In this document: one piece after another, positions 37,912 to 47,781 of the stretch
Layout: each line of letters begins with the position of its first letter
How positions within the stretch are numbered: position 1 is the stretch's first letter
Source: Flavobacterium sp. NRK F7
GTDB taxonomy: Bacteria > Bacteroidota > Bacteroidia > Flavobacteriales > Flavobacteriaceae
DNA length: 64,000 nt
NCBI RefSeq assembly: GCF_024054195.1
Contig: NZ_JAMXLB010000001.1
Span: forward strand, 445,079-509,078
Direction of reading: 5' to 3'
Position numbers and translations under genes: made by a program
The notes under the pieces: generated by a model
Seen by the model: only the letters and a program-made list of their open reading frames with translations
The model's database searches: none
Told to the model about the DNA's origin: nothing

Positions 37912-38853
37912 ATGTCATACAACGAGCCTGAAGCAAAAATATTTGCATGTTCTCAGAGTGTGTACTTAGCGGAAAAAATAGCGGAAAGCTATGGTGTTCC
38001 ACTAGGTAAAGTTACGTTCTCAAAATATAGTGATGGAGAATTCCAACCCTCATTTGAAGAGTCAATAAGAGGTCTACGCGTTTTTCTTGTTTGTTCTACA
38101 TTTCCAAGTTCAGACAATCTAATGGAATTGTTATTGATGATTGATGCAGCAAAAAGAGCTTCTGCACGTCATATAACAGCAGTAATTCCTTATTTTGGCT
38201 GGGCAAGACAAGATAGAAAAGACAAGCCAAGAGTTCCAATAGGAGCAAAATTGGTAGCAAAACTATTAGAAACAGCTGGCGCTACTCGTATTATGACTAT
38301 GGATTTACATGCTGATCAAATACAAGGATTTTTTGAAAAACCAGTAGATCATTTGTTTGCATCAACCATCTTTTTACCCTATGTAAAAAGTTTGAATTTG
38401 GAAAACTTAACTATAGCTTCACCAGATATGGGTGGTTCTAAAAGAGCATATGCTTACTCAAAATTTTTAGAATCGGATGTAGTCGTTTGTTACAAACAAC
38501 GCAAAAAAGCAAATGTAATAGACACTATGGAACTAATTGGTGATGTTACAGGTAGAAATGTTATTCTCGTAGACGATATGATAGATACTGGAGGAACATT
38601 AGCTAAAGCCGCTGATGTAATGATGGAAAGAGGTGCTTTAAGTGTTAGAGCAATATGCACGCATCCAATATTATCAGGCACTGCCTATGAAAAAATAGAG
38701 AATTCTAAATTACTAGAATTAATTGTAACCGATTCTATTCCTTTACAGAAAGAATCAAAAAAAATAAGAGTGGTTTCTTGTGCCAATTTATTTGCTGAAG
38801 TTATGCATATGGTACAAAATAACAACTCAATAAGTGGTAAGTTTTTAATGTAA
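37912..38853 (+). CDS. prs: Ribose-phosphate pyrophosphokinase
   Basis: A 313-residue PRPP synthase, supplying the precursor for nucleotides, His and Trp. Motifs in order: FSKYSDGEFQPSFEESIRG, AVIPYFGWARQDRKDKPR, the TMDLHADQIQGFF metal-binding segment, SPDMGGSKRA, and the PRPP-binding loop VILVDDMIDTGGTL. rplY follows after 51 bp on the same strand, a pairing common in Bacteroidetes. Confidence 0.97.
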   Translation: MSYNEPEAKIFACSQSVYLAEKIAESYGVPLGKVTFSKYSDGEFQPSFEESIRGLRVFLVCSTFPSSDNLMELLLMIDAAKRASARHITAVIPYFGWARQDRKDKPRVPIGAKLVAKLLETAGATRIMTMDLHADQIQGFFEKPVDHLFASTIFLPYVKSLNLENLTIASPDMGGSKRAYAYSKFLESDVVVCYKQRKKANVIDTMELIGDVTGRNVILVDDMIDTGGTLAKAADVMMERGALSVRAICTHPILSGTAYEKIENSKLLELIVTDSIPLQKESKKIRVVSCANLFAEVMHMVQNNNSISGKFLM

Positions 38854-38904
38854 TTTACCATAATAATTTATAGAATTTTAATTAATTATATATATATTTT
38901 AACA

Positions 38905-39510
38905 ATGAAATCAATTACGATTAAAGGATCAGAAAGAGAAAACGTAGGCAAAAAAGCAACTAAAGCCGTACGTGATGCTGGAATGGTTCCTTGCGTTATT
39001 TACGGAGGAAATCAACCAGTGCATTTTACAGCAGATGAAAGAGCATTCAAAGAATTGGTATACACTCCAAACGCACACACTGTTGTAGTTGAATTAGAAG
39101 GTAAAAAAATGGATGTTATCTTACAAGACATTCAATTCCACCCTGTATCTGACAAAATTTTACACATTGACTTTTTCCAATTAAACGATGACAAAGAAAT
39201 CGTTATGGAAGTTCCAGTGAAAGTAGTAGGAAAATCTCCTGGAGTTATGGCAGGAGGTGTATTACGCTTAAACCAACGTCGTTTAAAAGTAAAGGCATTA
39301 CCAAAAAATTTACCTGACTTCGTTGAAGCAGACATCACTCCACTTGAAATGGGTAATAAATTATATGTTACAAAAATCAAAACAGATAATTTTAAATTAA
39401 TGCACCCAGACAATACGGTTGTATGTCAAGTGAGAATTTCTCGTGCTGCTATGAAAGCTGCTCAAGAAGCTGCAAAAGCTGCAAAAGCTGGAGACAAAAA
39501 GAAAAAATAA
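38905..39510 (+). CDS. rplY: 50S ribosomal protein L25 (general stress protein Ctc type)
   Basis: A 201-residue two-domain L25: an N-terminal 5S-rRNA-binding domain ([25 protein letters not shown]) and the longer C-terminal TL5/Ctc domain ([19 protein letters not shown]), ending in an Ala/Lys-rich tail. Second gene after prs, followed by a terminator. Confidence 0.95.
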   Translation: MKSITIKGSERENVGKKATKAVRDAGMVPCVIYGGNQPVHFTADERAFKELVYTPNAHTVVVELEGKKMDVILQDIQFHPVSDKILHIDFFQLNDDKEIVMEVPVKVVGKSPGVMAGGVLRLNQRRLKVKALPKNLPDFVEADITPLEMGNKLYVTKIKTDNFKLMHPDNTVVCQVRISRAAMKAAQEAAKAAKAGDKKKK

Positions 39511-39531
39511 TTTTAAATTATTTATATTTTC

Positions 39532-39558
39532 AAAGCATCAGTTTTACTGGTGCTTTTT
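39532..39558 (+). terminator. Terminator of prs-rplY
   Basis: Stem AAAGCATCAG / CTGGTGCTTT (one G-U pair) followed by a T run. Confidence 0.85.
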
Positions 39559-39600
39559 TATTTTAAACCTGTATTTGAATGATAAAGTCAATCGCAAGTC

Positions 39601-39631
39601 TTTGTATACTGGTTAAAAGAAATTATTTTTG
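39601..39631 (+). promoter_or_regulatory. Promoter of pth
   Basis: TTTG at 39601-39604, 19-bp spacer, consensus TATTTTTG at 39624-39631. Confidence 0.75.
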
Positions 39632-39684
39632 TTGCACTAACTATATGAAAATAGAAAAGGCATTTTCAAATAAAAGATTACAAC

Positions 39685-40302
39685 ATGAAATGGCTAAAAA
39701 GAATTTTCAAAACAAATGATACGAATATAGATTCTATGAAAAAGTTTTTAATTGTAGGCTTAGGAAACATTGGTTCAGAATATGTTAACACCCGTCATAA
39801 CATTGGTTTTAAAGTATTAGATTATATGGCTAACCAAGAAAGTTCTGCTTTTCAAACCGTAAAATTAGGTGATGTCGCAGAAGTAAAAATAAAAGGCCGT
39901 TCATTGTTTTTATTAAAACCAAATACCTACATGAATTTGAGTGGAAAAGCAGTTAAATATTGGATGGAAAAAGAAAACATTCCAAAAGAAAATATTTTGG
40001 TAATTACCGATGATTTAAATTTACCCTTTGGAACAATTCGCATTAAAAGTAAAGGGAGTGATGGCGGACATAATGGGCTAAAAAACATACAATTGCTTTT
40101 AAACACAGCTGAATATCCAAGATTTCGTTTTGGTATAAGTGATGCATTTAAAAAAGGACAACAAGTTAATTATGTACTTGGAGAGTGGAGCGAGGAAGAG
40201 AAAGAAAAATTAAAGGAAAGATTGGAAGTTGCTACAGAAATTATTAAATCCTTTGCATTAGCTGGTTTAAATAATACGATGAATACTTTTAATGGCAAAT
40301 AA
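39685..40302 (+). CDS. pth: Peptidyl-tRNA hydrolase
   Basis: A 205-residue hydrolase that frees tRNA from stalled peptidyl-tRNA. The core begins KFLIVGLGNIGSEYVNTRHNIGF, containing the catalytic-site asparagine and histidine, and includes TYMNLSGKAV and the GSDGGHNGLKN motif. An 18-residue basic extension (MKWLKRIFKTND...) precedes the core; a start at ATG 39736 (MKKFLIVGLGN) would give the usual length, so the N-terminus is uncertain. The small lipoprotein gene follows after 40 bp. Confidence 0.94.
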   Translation: MKWLKRIFKTNDTNIDSMKKFLIVGLGNIGSEYVNTRHNIGFKVLDYMANQESSAFQTVKLGDVAEVKIKGRSLFLLKPNTYMNLSGKAVKYWMEKENIPKENILVITDDLNLPFGTIRIKSKGSDGGHNGLKNIQLLLNTAEYPRFRFGISDAFKKGQQVNYVLGEWSEEEKEKLKERLEVATEIIKSFALAGLNNTMNTFNGK

Positions 40303-40342
40303 TTTATTTTTAATTATCTTTATATGAGATAAATAAAAAATA

Positions 40343-40879
40343 ATGAAAGTAATTACAGGAATCATTTCATGTGTTTTTTTTACGTTCTGTTGTCCAATGA
40401 AAAACAATGAAACAAATTCTAAAATAAACAAAAACGGCATTGTTGAAAAACAAGACTTTAAAAATTGTCCCTCAGATGGACATTGTACTATCTCGATAAT
40501 TAAAAATAAAAAAATAGTTATCCAAAAAGATGAAATAAACGGCATTTATTACACTCTAGAAGACAATGAAACTAATTCTATCCTTAAATATACCTACCTA
40601 AAGCAAGGTCATAAAGATGCTCTAGACGATAATTATACTGAAGACGTAATTATTCCTTTTGAACATACAAAAACCAATTTAGAATTAAAAGATGCTGAGC
40701 TTAAGGGAAAAAACATCCTTTTTGGTAAACATTGTTATTGTAAAGATGAGGCAGGATACTATGTCATTGAAAAAGGGAAACTATTTTTAAGTATAAAAGA
40801 AGATAGCTATCTTTTAAAATTTGATTTTGAAGTTAGCAATATAACACAAAAAATTAGTTCCATAGATGTAACTTTTTAA
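40343..40879 (+). CDS. Small lipoprotein, left member of a homologous pair flanking the metallopeptidase array
   Basis: A 178-residue predicted lipoprotein: hydrophobic signal ending FFTFCC, with C16 or C17 the probable lipidated residue. The mature part carries CPSDGHC (C42, C48), LEDNE, a NYTEDVIIPFEH stretch, LKDAELKGKNILFGK and EKGKLFLSI. All these line up with the lipoprotein at 50670: CPNEGYC, LIDNK, GYREEYFFEI, LTDNALEQVKMLFGK and KNGHLTYEV. I do not recognise the family. It is convergent with the first metallopeptidase gene and shares its terminator. A role with the peptidases (inhibitor, chaperone or surface partner) is inference from position only. Confidence 0.8.
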   Translation: MKVITGIISCVFFTFCCPMKNNETNSKINKNGIVEKQDFKNCPSDGHCTISIIKNKKIVIQKDEINGIYYTLEDNETNSILKYTYLKQGHKDALDDNYTEDVIIPFEHTKTNLELKDAELKGKNILFGKHCYCKDEAGYYVIEKGKLFLSIKEDSYLLKFDFEVSNITQKISSIDVTF

Positions 40880-40880
40880 T

Positions 40881-40914
40881 AAAAAAGCCCTTTGTATTTG
40901 CAAAGGGCTTTTTC
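40881..40914. terminator. Bidirectional terminator (small lipoprotein / first metallopeptidase)
   Basis: Stem AAAAGCCCTTTG / CAAAGGGCTTTT with a six-base loop and T runs on both strands. Confidence 0.9.
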
Positions 40915-40933
40915 TATTCAAAGAATAAAAAGC

Positions 40934-43900
40934 TTAATCAATAATCATTCTTTTAACTGCTCTAGCAATTCCATCAGAAATAGCAACTAAATAAACACCT
41001 GATTGTACTCTATTTAGATTTATTTCTTGATTAAAATTACCTGTATTAGAAAAAGATTTTTGGTACACTTGTCTTCCACTCATATCATAAACATCAACAG
41101 CTATATCATTTGATGATGTAGACATTAATTTAACTGTAAAACTTCCATTATTAGGATTAGGATATAAAGCGAAGTCATCAAAATCAAAACTTTCTGATCC
41201 TAGAGGTTGAACGGTACATACATTTAAGCTCCAGCTGTTCAAATTACCTCCATCTTGATTAAAAGCATCTGAAATTGTCAAGGTCCAAGTACCTGTCGAA
41301 CTTTGACCGTTAAAAGCAGATAAAGATTGTCTTGGCATTACTGTTCCAGATATTCCTGGATTATTACCACAAACAATAGCAACACCAGAATCGTCAAAGG
41401 TTGCAACTACATTATTAATACTTGCATTAGGATTACATTCTCTAGAAAATAATTGAACCACAGTTCCTGAAGGACTTGTTAAAGTTGCCGTTAAGTCATT
41501 AATCCAAGTATGCGTAACATTCATAGTTATATTTACATCTGCGATAGTTCCTCCAGACGGAATGTTTAAAGTAGAAGTAATGGTAGGTGTTCCTGATGAC
41601 GAAATGGCTACCGGTACATTAGGTGAAGAAGTTGAAGCACAAGAAATAGTACCTGTAGTAAAACGGAAAGGATTTCCAAAAACACCTGTACAAGTAGCGT
41701 TTTTAGGTAATACTCTCCAAAAGTAACTTGTGCCTTGAGATAAACCACTAACACTATAAGAGTTTGTAGTCGTATTCCCAGAACTTACAATAGTTGTGAA
41801 CGTATTATCTGTCGCTACCTGAACATCGTAAGAAGTTGCATTTGGATTAATATCCCAATTTAAGGTTAACGATGTATTTTGACCGTTCGCATTATTAGCA
41901 GGACTTGTTAATAGAACTGGATTGATACCTAGTGACAAATAAAAGGGAACTGTTTTAGTTATTGCACCTGAAGTAGCACTCACAATAATTTGATAATCAC
42001 CTCCAGCAACTGCATCTAAATTGCCTAGCGTAAGAGTAACAACTCCGGTAGCATTCATCGTATTAGGAGTAAATGTAACGGTTGAACCTGGTGGATTACC
42101 TGAAACACTAAAAGTGGTGTTTGAATTAAAACCACCATATGTAGCGTAGTTAATATTGTAATTTACAGTCGCTCCAGAACAATTATAAATATTCTGTGTT
42201 CCTTCTACACCAGAAAAAGCTACTGAAAAAGAAGAAGGAGCTGCAGTAATGGTAAAATTGGTATTAGAGATATCATAAAAAATATGATTATACCCTCTAA
42301 CCATTATTCTATTTTGACTTCCAGGATTATTTGGAACAGTTATGGTTTCAGAACCATCGTTAGGTACTTTGCTAGCTAAAAGGATTGGATATGTGAATCC
42401 TCCATCTGTAGAAAGCAAGATGTCAACATAAGAAGCATTAATAGCGTTAGCATCTGTACCAGCAACATCCCAAGTTACATTTTGATTCGTCCCTACTGTC
42501 CAAGAAACTGCCGTATTTGGTGAACTTACTAAAAAAGGACCCACTGAAGCTGTTGTTACAACCATTTCATCAATTCCAGTCTGACCACCATTAGGAGCCC
42601 TATTGTCTCTAACCGTTAACGCAAAATTCATTGTCCTTGCTACATTGGGAACAACTTCCCATGTAGGTGCTAAATTATTATTTACTACATCTTGTATTCT
42701 TGGCATATATCTATCTGGTGAAGTAACTGGCAGTCTTGATCTAAAATTTGGTCCAGATGTAGCGGTTTGTTGAGGAGGCTGAACCGATATTTCTGTATTG
42801 GTTTGTTCCCAACAATAGGTTAATGCATCACCATTTGCATCTGTTGCACTACCTTTCAATATAAATGCAGTTCCTCTTGGAATGACATAATCTGGTCCTG
42901 CATTTACAACTGGTGCAAAATTACCATTGGCGGTAGTATTTGCACAACTAGTTCCTAACAAAGTTCTTGTGTTGGCTTCTGCTATGCTTATAAAACTAAA
43001 ATGAGCATCGGAATTTGATTGAACATTTTGAGGAGAACATATACCTGCATATGCCATTATAGTGGTTCCACTTCCTGGTTCAACAGCTGTAGCGTTATTT
43101 CTGTTACCACCACCACAACTTCCGCTACTTCCATTAAAAGTATGGTTACAACCAAATTGATGCCCAATCTCATGAGCTACATAATCAATATCAAAAGGAT
43201 CTCCTACAGGTGAACTGGTTCCAGTAACACCTCTTGCTTTTTGAGTATTATTACAAACTACTCCTAGCCCAGCTACTCCACCTCCGTTAGTACTTACTAC
43301 ATGTCCAATATCATAATTAGCTGTTCCAATAACGCTAGTAACGTTACTTTGATTCTCTCCTAACATAGCTCCTCCATTATTATTCGTGTAAGGATCGGTA
43401 GCACCATCAATATAAATTATTAAATTGTTATTTGCAACCAAGGTTAACCTAGCTGCAAAATCCCTTTCATATATACTGTTAACTCTATTCACTGTTACCA
43501 CTATTGCCGCTTGAGCTCCTGCTACTGTACCCCCATGAAAGGCAGCATATTCACCTGTACAAGCCATTGCTAATCTATACACTCTAAAATTTCCATCACT
43601 TGCCCTATTTAATTCGTCTTCATTTATCTCAGATTTAAAAATATCATGGTTCATTTCATCAAAACTACATTCGAAACCATTGGTTCTTAACAAATTGGAT
43701 CTATTATAAACTATATAGTTTTTTAAATCGGAAGTGTATGTGTCAATATAAGTTGTCCCAGAATTACCTGACAAAATCATGGCATGCAATCCAAATTCAG
43801 TTATACTAAATCTCATTGTTGCCGTAGGATCTTCAATACCTTTTCCTAAATAGGTTTTAATATCAGGGAATTTAACTGCTAAACCTTCTTCCATAACTGG

Positions 43901-44182
43901 CGAATCATAAATGCGAAATTGGTTTAATACCCCATTTGAAACTGGAAACGTAAGGATTATATTTGACGTTTGCCTTGACAAATCATTTGGGGCTCCTATT
44001 AATTTTTCTTTTAAGTCTGAGAGGTTTAATTTATACAATTGAAAAGCTGTTGGCATTGAATTTCTAGTTGCTTTCGAAAATGTACTCAACTCGCTTTCTG
44101 TTGTTTTTTCCCAAATATTCTTTTGAGAAAAGCCACTACAAAACAGCAGAAGCATAAAAAAATGGAATAATGTTTTTTTCAT
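40934..44182 (-). CDS. T9SS-exported reprolysin-type zinc metallopeptidase, paralogue 1
   Basis: A 1082-residue secreted protease: signal peptide (cleavage near FSQ), a propeptide-like region of about 180 residues, then a metzincin domain with HEIGHQFGCNH at 337-347 and Met-turn M376 (IMAYAGIC). C-terminal modules follow: a PKD/Ig-like domain (VVNAGPDYVIPRGT, about 415-520), an Ig-like VSWTVGTNQNVTWDV unit, a fibronectin-III-like unit (SYDVQVAT...YFWRV), a proprotein-convertase P domain (about 870-990) and a T9SS type A sorting domain (YPNPNNGSF, VYDMSGRQVY, GVYLVAI). It should be released or surface-bound after CTD cleavage. Monocistronic, with its own promoter and terminator. Confidence 0.93.
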   Translation of the reverse strand: MKKTLFHFFMLLLFCSGFSQKNIWEKTTESELSTFSKATRNSMPTAFQLYKLNLSDLKEKLIGAPNDLSRQTSNIILTFPVSNGVLNQFRIYDSPVMEEGLAVKFPDIKTYLGKGIEDPTATMRFSITEFGLHAMILSGNSGTTYIDTYTSDLKNYIVYNRSNLLRTNGFECSFDEMNHDIFKSEINEDELNRASDGNFRVYRLAMACTGEYAAFHGGTVAGAQAAIVVTVNRVNSIYERDFAARLTLVANNNLIIYIDGATDPYTNNNGGAMLGENQSNVTSVIGTANYDIGHVVSTNGGGVAGLGVVCNNTQKARGVTGTSSPVGDPFDIDYVAHEIGHQFGCNHTFNGSSGSCGGGNRNNATAVEPGSGTTIMAYAGICSPQNVQSNSDAHFSFISIAEANTRTLLGTSCANTTANGNFAPVVNAGPDYVIPRGTAFILKGSATDANGDALTYCWEQTNTEISVQPPQQTATSGPNFRSRLPVTSPDRYMPRIQDVVNNNLAPTWEVVPNVARTMNFALTVRDNRAPNGGQTGIDEMVVTTASVGPFLVSSPNTAVSWTVGTNQNVTWDVAGTDANAINASYVDILLSTDGGFTYPILLASKVPNDGSETITVPNNPGSQNRIMVRGYNHIFYDISNTNFTITAAPSSFSVAFSGVEGTQNIYNCSGATVNYNINYATYGGFNSNTTFSVSGNPPGSTVTFTPNTMNATGVVTLTLGNLDAVAGGDYQIIVSATSGAITKTVPFYLSLGINPVLLTSPANNANGQNTSLTLNWDINPNATSYDVQVATDNTFTTIVSSGNTTTNSYSVSGLSQGTSYFWRVLPKNATCTGVFGNPFRFTTGTISCASTSSPNVPVAISSSGTPTITSTLNIPSGGTIADVNITMNVTHTWINDLTATLTSPSGTVVQLFSRECNPNASINNVVATFDDSGVAIVCGNNPGISGTVMPRQSLSAFNGQSSTGTWTLTISDAFNQDGGNLNSWSLNVCTVQPLGSESFDFDDFALYPNPNNGSFTVKLMSTSSNDIAVDVYDMSGRQVYQKSFSNTGNFNQEINLNRVQSGVYLVAISDGIARAVKRMIID

Positions 44183-44205
44183 TGTTTAATTTATTTGGTT
44201 TCATA

Positions 44206-44233
44206 CAAATATAACAATTAAAAAGAAACACAA
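44206..44233 (-). promoter_or_regulatory. Promoter of metallopeptidase paralogue 1
   Basis: In minus-strand sense TTG (complement of 44231-44233), 17-bp spacer and consensus TATATTTG (complement of 44206-44213), 23 bp before the ATG. Confidence 0.7.
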
Positions 44234-44262
44234 CTCCATTAATCTATTAGTCAGATAATTAC

Positions 44263-44293
44263 AAAAAAAGGAGCATTAATTAATGCTCCTTTT
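44263..44293 (-). terminator. Terminator of metallopeptidase paralogue 2
   Basis: A perfect 20-bp palindrome (GGAGCATTAA and its complement) extended by A/T pairs, with seven A on the left (T run on the minus strand). It separates paralogue 2 from paralogue 1. Confidence 0.88.
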
Positions 44294-44318
44294 AAAATAA
44301 AATATGAATATCTTACTA

Positions 44319-47300
44319 TTATTCTATGATTATTTTTTTCATAATTTTTTGTGAACCATCAGTTACACTCACCATGTAAACCCCAGCTTGAACATTGTTT
44401 AATTCAATATTTTGATTGAAGTTTCCTGTATTTGAGAACGATTTAACATATACTTGTCTTCCACTAATATCATATACATTAATATCTATATTATTAGAAG
44501 ATTCAGATGTAAATTTCACGGTAAAACTACCATTATTAGGGTTTGGATACAAAGTAAAATCTTTTAATTCAAATTCTTCTGTTCCTAAAGGCTGAACGGT
44601 ACAAACATTTAAACTCCAACTATTTAAGCTTCCACCATCAAGATTATAAGCATCTGCAATTCGTAATGTCCAAGTACCTGTTGAGCTTTGTCCATTAAAC
44701 CCTGATAAAGTTTGAGATGGTATTCTTGTTCCAGTTAAAGTTGGTGTAGTCCCAGCACAAGTTAAAGCTGAGCCAGAATCATCAAAAGTTACATTTATAT
44801 CGTCTGCAGAACCACATACATTTGCAAACAAAACAACTTCAGTACCTGAAGGACTTATTAAAGTTGCTGTTAAATCACTCACATAAGTATGGGTAACATT
44901 CATCGTAATATTTACATCACTAATATTACCGCCTGAAGGTATATTTAAAGTTGAATTGATAGTAGGTGCTCCAGAAGAAGAAATCGCTACTGGTACATTA
45001 GTAGAAGAGGTTGAAGCACAAGAAATGGTTCCTGTGGTAAATCTATTAGGGCTACCAAACGAACTAGTACAAGTAGCATTTTTAGGTTGCACTCTCCAGA
45101 AATACTCTGTTCCTTGGGAAAGACCTGATAAATTATATGAATTTGTAGTAACATTTCCCGAACTTACAATAGCTGTGAATGTATTATTTGTTGAAACTTG
45201 AACATCATATGAAGTTGCTGCTGGAATAACATCCCAGCTTAATGTTAGAGAGGTGTTTTGTCCACTTGCATTATTAGCTGGCGTAGTCAAGACTGGATTT
45301 CCTAAACCTAAATATAAATAAAACGGAACTACTTTGTTAGTTCCTCCTGAAGTACCAGTAACTGTAATAGCATAATCACCAGAAGGGGCAGACGCTAAAT
45401 TTGAAACTGTCATTGTTACGGTACCATCTGTAGTCATGCTCGATGGAGTAAAACTTGCAGTTGCTCCAGTTGGTAATCCAGCTGCGCTAAAAGTTGTTGT
45501 ACCTGAAAAGCCATTTAATGCTTTGTATTCAAAAGTATATGTAGTTGTAGTTAAAGTACAAGCTATTGTAGATTGTACAGAACTTTGTGCAATACTAAAA
45601 GTACTTGCTGGAGAGGTAACTGAAAAATTAGCATTTGAGATATCAAAGAAAATATTCTGATTACCTTTCACCATAATTCTATTGTTTGACCCCGTATTAT
45701 TAGGAATAGTTATAGTTTCACTTCCATCATTTGGAACTTTATTGGCCAATTGTATTGGATAAGTAAGACCGCCATCTGTAGATAAAAACATATCTACAAA
45801 AGGAGTATTAACACCGTTTGATGTTGTTCCTGCAACATTCCAAGTAACATTTTGATTGGTACCCGAAGCCCAAGAAACAGCGGTGTTTGGAGAAGTAACC
45901 ACAAATGGTCCAGCAGCAGAAACAACGTTAACAGCCATATCTCTATAAGCAGTTTGACCTACTTTTTGTGAACCCGTAGTCGATACATATGGAGAATTAT
46001 CTCTTACTGTTAATCTAAAGTTTAAAACTCTTGAAACCGAACTTAATGCCTCTGTTAAAATTCCAGCATCGTTTCCTGTGGCTGCTGTAGTAGCAGAATT
46101 TGCTATTATAGAAGTCAATCTAGGAAAATATCTTGAAGGAGAAGTTGTTGCAGGAAAAGTTAAAAAATTAGGCCCTATTACTTTTGTTGTACTAGCACTA
46201 CTTGCAGCACCTGTACTACCACCAGCATCATCATTTTGTTCCCAACAATAAGTTAACACATCACTTGGATTAGCATCGGTTGCGGAACCAGTTAATACAA
46301 ATGGAGTACTAATTGGAATGGTGTAATTATTCAAAGCAGCGACCACAGGCGTTGCATTATTTGCAGAAATATTTGTAGTTGTTCCGCATGATTTAGTAGC
46401 TAAATTATTTTGAATTTGTTCGATTGTAGCTTCGTGGAAAATATCAATTGAATGGGGTGCCACATCTTGTGAAGTAATTCCTGCATATCCCATGATTGTA
46501 ATTCCAGAACCCACTTCTTTGCTTACTCCAGCTCCTTCATTAGAATTTGAGAAAGTATGATTTCCACCTAATTGATGTCCTACTTCATGAGCAACATAAT
46601 CAATATCGAAATTATCACCTTGAGGAATTCCATCAGCAGGTGAAGTAATACCTCTACCTTTTGTAGCTCCTGCACCACCAGAAACCCCATCCACACAAAT
46701 ACACCCAATACATCCTGCATTACCACCACCACCGCTTCTACCAAACATATGTCCGATATCATATGCAGCATTATTTGCTGCTAAACTTGTGCTTGGACCT
46801 GTTAATGAAGTATTAATTGCATTTTGCAATTGTGTATTCCACTGTCCTAACGTATCTGAATAAGGATCGGTTGCCGGATCGTAATAAATAATATTTGTTG
46901 TACTGGCTACTAAATTAAGATGCATTGCCAAGTCTTTTTCATATATTCCATTACAACGTGTTAGTGTAGCGTTAAACGCAGCTAATACCAAACCTACTTG
47001 TGTGCTATTAGTTGCTCCAAAATAATTTGCATATTCTCCATTACACGATTGAGCTAATCGATATACTTTTAATTGTCCTGCACTAGATCTATTCGTCTCT
47101 TGATAATTTCTTTTTGCATGATCAACCATTTTTTGTTCTTCAGTAGAACATGTCCAAGCTAAACGACCTTTATCTCTACTTGATCTAAAAACAGCATACG
47201 TTTTGTGATCTTGAGAATACGCTTCAATAAATTCATTTCTAGTTTCTGTTCTAAAAACCATAGTTTGAATTCCTTGAGGGGAAATACTTAATTTTAAAGT

Positions 47301-47669
47301 GGCACTTTTATCTGTTAATCCTTTTCCAGAATATGCTCTAATTTCAGGGAATTGAGCTTGTAAATCTGGTTCAAAATTTGAGGCTTCATATACTTCAAAC
47401 TGCTCAATTTTACCATCAGCATTGGGCAATGATATAATAGTTGAAGTTCTAGAAGCGTTTTTTCCTACTATAGAAAATAAATCTTCTCTAAGTTGTGAGA
47501 TTTCTAAATCAAATAACTTAAATTCTTTGGGAAATGATTGTCTTGCAACAGCTTTATCTGTAATGATATTGCTGTCTTGGTCATTATGCTTTGACCAATA
47601 ATCACTTTTTTGCGAAAAAGAAAAGTTCGCTAAAAAGAAGCAAAAAAGCATTAGTAATAATTTTTTCAT
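44319..47669 (-). CDS. T9SS-exported reprolysin-type zinc metallopeptidase, paralogue 2
   Basis: A 1116-residue secreted protease with the same order as paralogue 1: signal peptide (NFSFSQ), propeptide, metzincin domain with HEVGHQLGGNH at 361-371 and Met-turn M393 (IMGYAGI), Ig-like and FN3-like units, P domain and a T9SS type A sorting domain (YPNPNNGSF, VYDISGRQVY, GVYMVSV). Its catalytic half is closest to paralogue 3 (shared ANYFGATNS, QVGLVLAAFN and GCIGC blocks). From the Ig-like units to the end it is closest to paralogue 1 (shared CASTSS, NVPVAISSSG, DVNITMNVTHT blocks), so it looks mosaic. Own terminator; -7 box TATATTTG at the complement of 47700-47707. Confidence 0.93.
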   Translation of the reverse strand: MKKLLLMLFCFFLANFSFSQKSDYWSKHNDQDSNIITDKAVARQSFPKEFKLFDLEISQLREDLFSIVGKNASRTSTIISLPNADGKIEQFEVYEASNFEPDLQAQFPEIRAYSGKGLTDKSATLKLSISPQGIQTMVFRTETRNEFIEAYSQDHKTYAVFRSSRDKGRLAWTCSTEEQKMVDHAKRNYQETNRSSAGQLKVYRLAQSCNGEYANYFGATNSTQVGLVLAAFNATLTRCNGIYEKDLAMHLNLVASTTNIIYYDPATDPYSDTLGQWNTQLQNAINTSLTGPSTSLAANNAAYDIGHMFGRSGGGGNAGCIGCICVDGVSGGAGATKGRGITSPADGIPQGDNFDIDYVAHEVGHQLGGNHTFSNSNEGAGVSKEVGSGITIMGYAGITSQDVAPHSIDIFHEATIEQIQNNLATKSCGTTTNISANNATPVVAALNNYTIPISTPFVLTGSATDANPSDVLTYCWEQNDDAGGSTGAASSASTTKVIGPNFLTFPATTSPSRYFPRLTSIIANSATTAATGNDAGILTEALSSVSRVLNFRLTVRDNSPYVSTTGSQKVGQTAYRDMAVNVVSAAGPFVVTSPNTAVSWASGTNQNVTWNVAGTTSNGVNTPFVDMFLSTDGGLTYPIQLANKVPNDGSETITIPNNTGSNNRIMVKGNQNIFFDISNANFSVTSPASTFSIAQSSVQSTIACTLTTTTYTFEYKALNGFSGTTTFSAAGLPTGATASFTPSSMTTDGTVTMTVSNLASAPSGDYAITVTGTSGGTNKVVPFYLYLGLGNPVLTTPANNASGQNTSLTLSWDVIPAATSYDVQVSTNNTFTAIVSSGNVTTNSYNLSGLSQGTEYFWRVQPKNATCTSSFGSPNRFTTGTISCASTSSTNVPVAISSSGAPTINSTLNIPSGGNISDVNITMNVTHTYVSDLTATLISPSGTEVVLFANVCGSADDINVTFDDSGSALTCAGTTPTLTGTRIPSQTLSGFNGQSSTGTWTLRIADAYNLDGGSLNSWSLNVCTVQPLGTEEFELKDFTLYPNPNNGSFTVKFTSESSNNIDINVYDISGRQVYVKSFSNTGNFNQNIELNNVQAGVYMVSVTDGSQKIMKKIIIE

Positions 47670-47699
47670 AATATTTTATAAAATTTGTTTTGTTTGCAA

Positions 47700-47707
47700 C
47701 AAATATA
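47700..47707 (-). promoter_or_regulatory. -7 box (TATATTTG) of metallopeptidase paralogue 2
   Basis: Same octamer as for paralogue 1, 30 bp before the ATG. A TTG lies 23 bp upstream inside the adjacent terminator, so the -33 element is uncertain. Confidence 0.5.
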
Positions 47708-47731
47708 ATTATAAAAAAACAATTATTTAAC

Positions 47732-47761
47732 AAAAAAAGGAAGCTTAATAAGCTTCCTTTT
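47732..47761 (-). terminator. Terminator of metallopeptidase paralogue 3
   Basis: Stem GGAAGCTTA / TAAGCTTCC extended by A/T pairs, with an A tract on the left that becomes a T run on the minus strand. Confidence 0.85.
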
Positions 47762-47781
47762 AATAAAAATATTTTTTTATT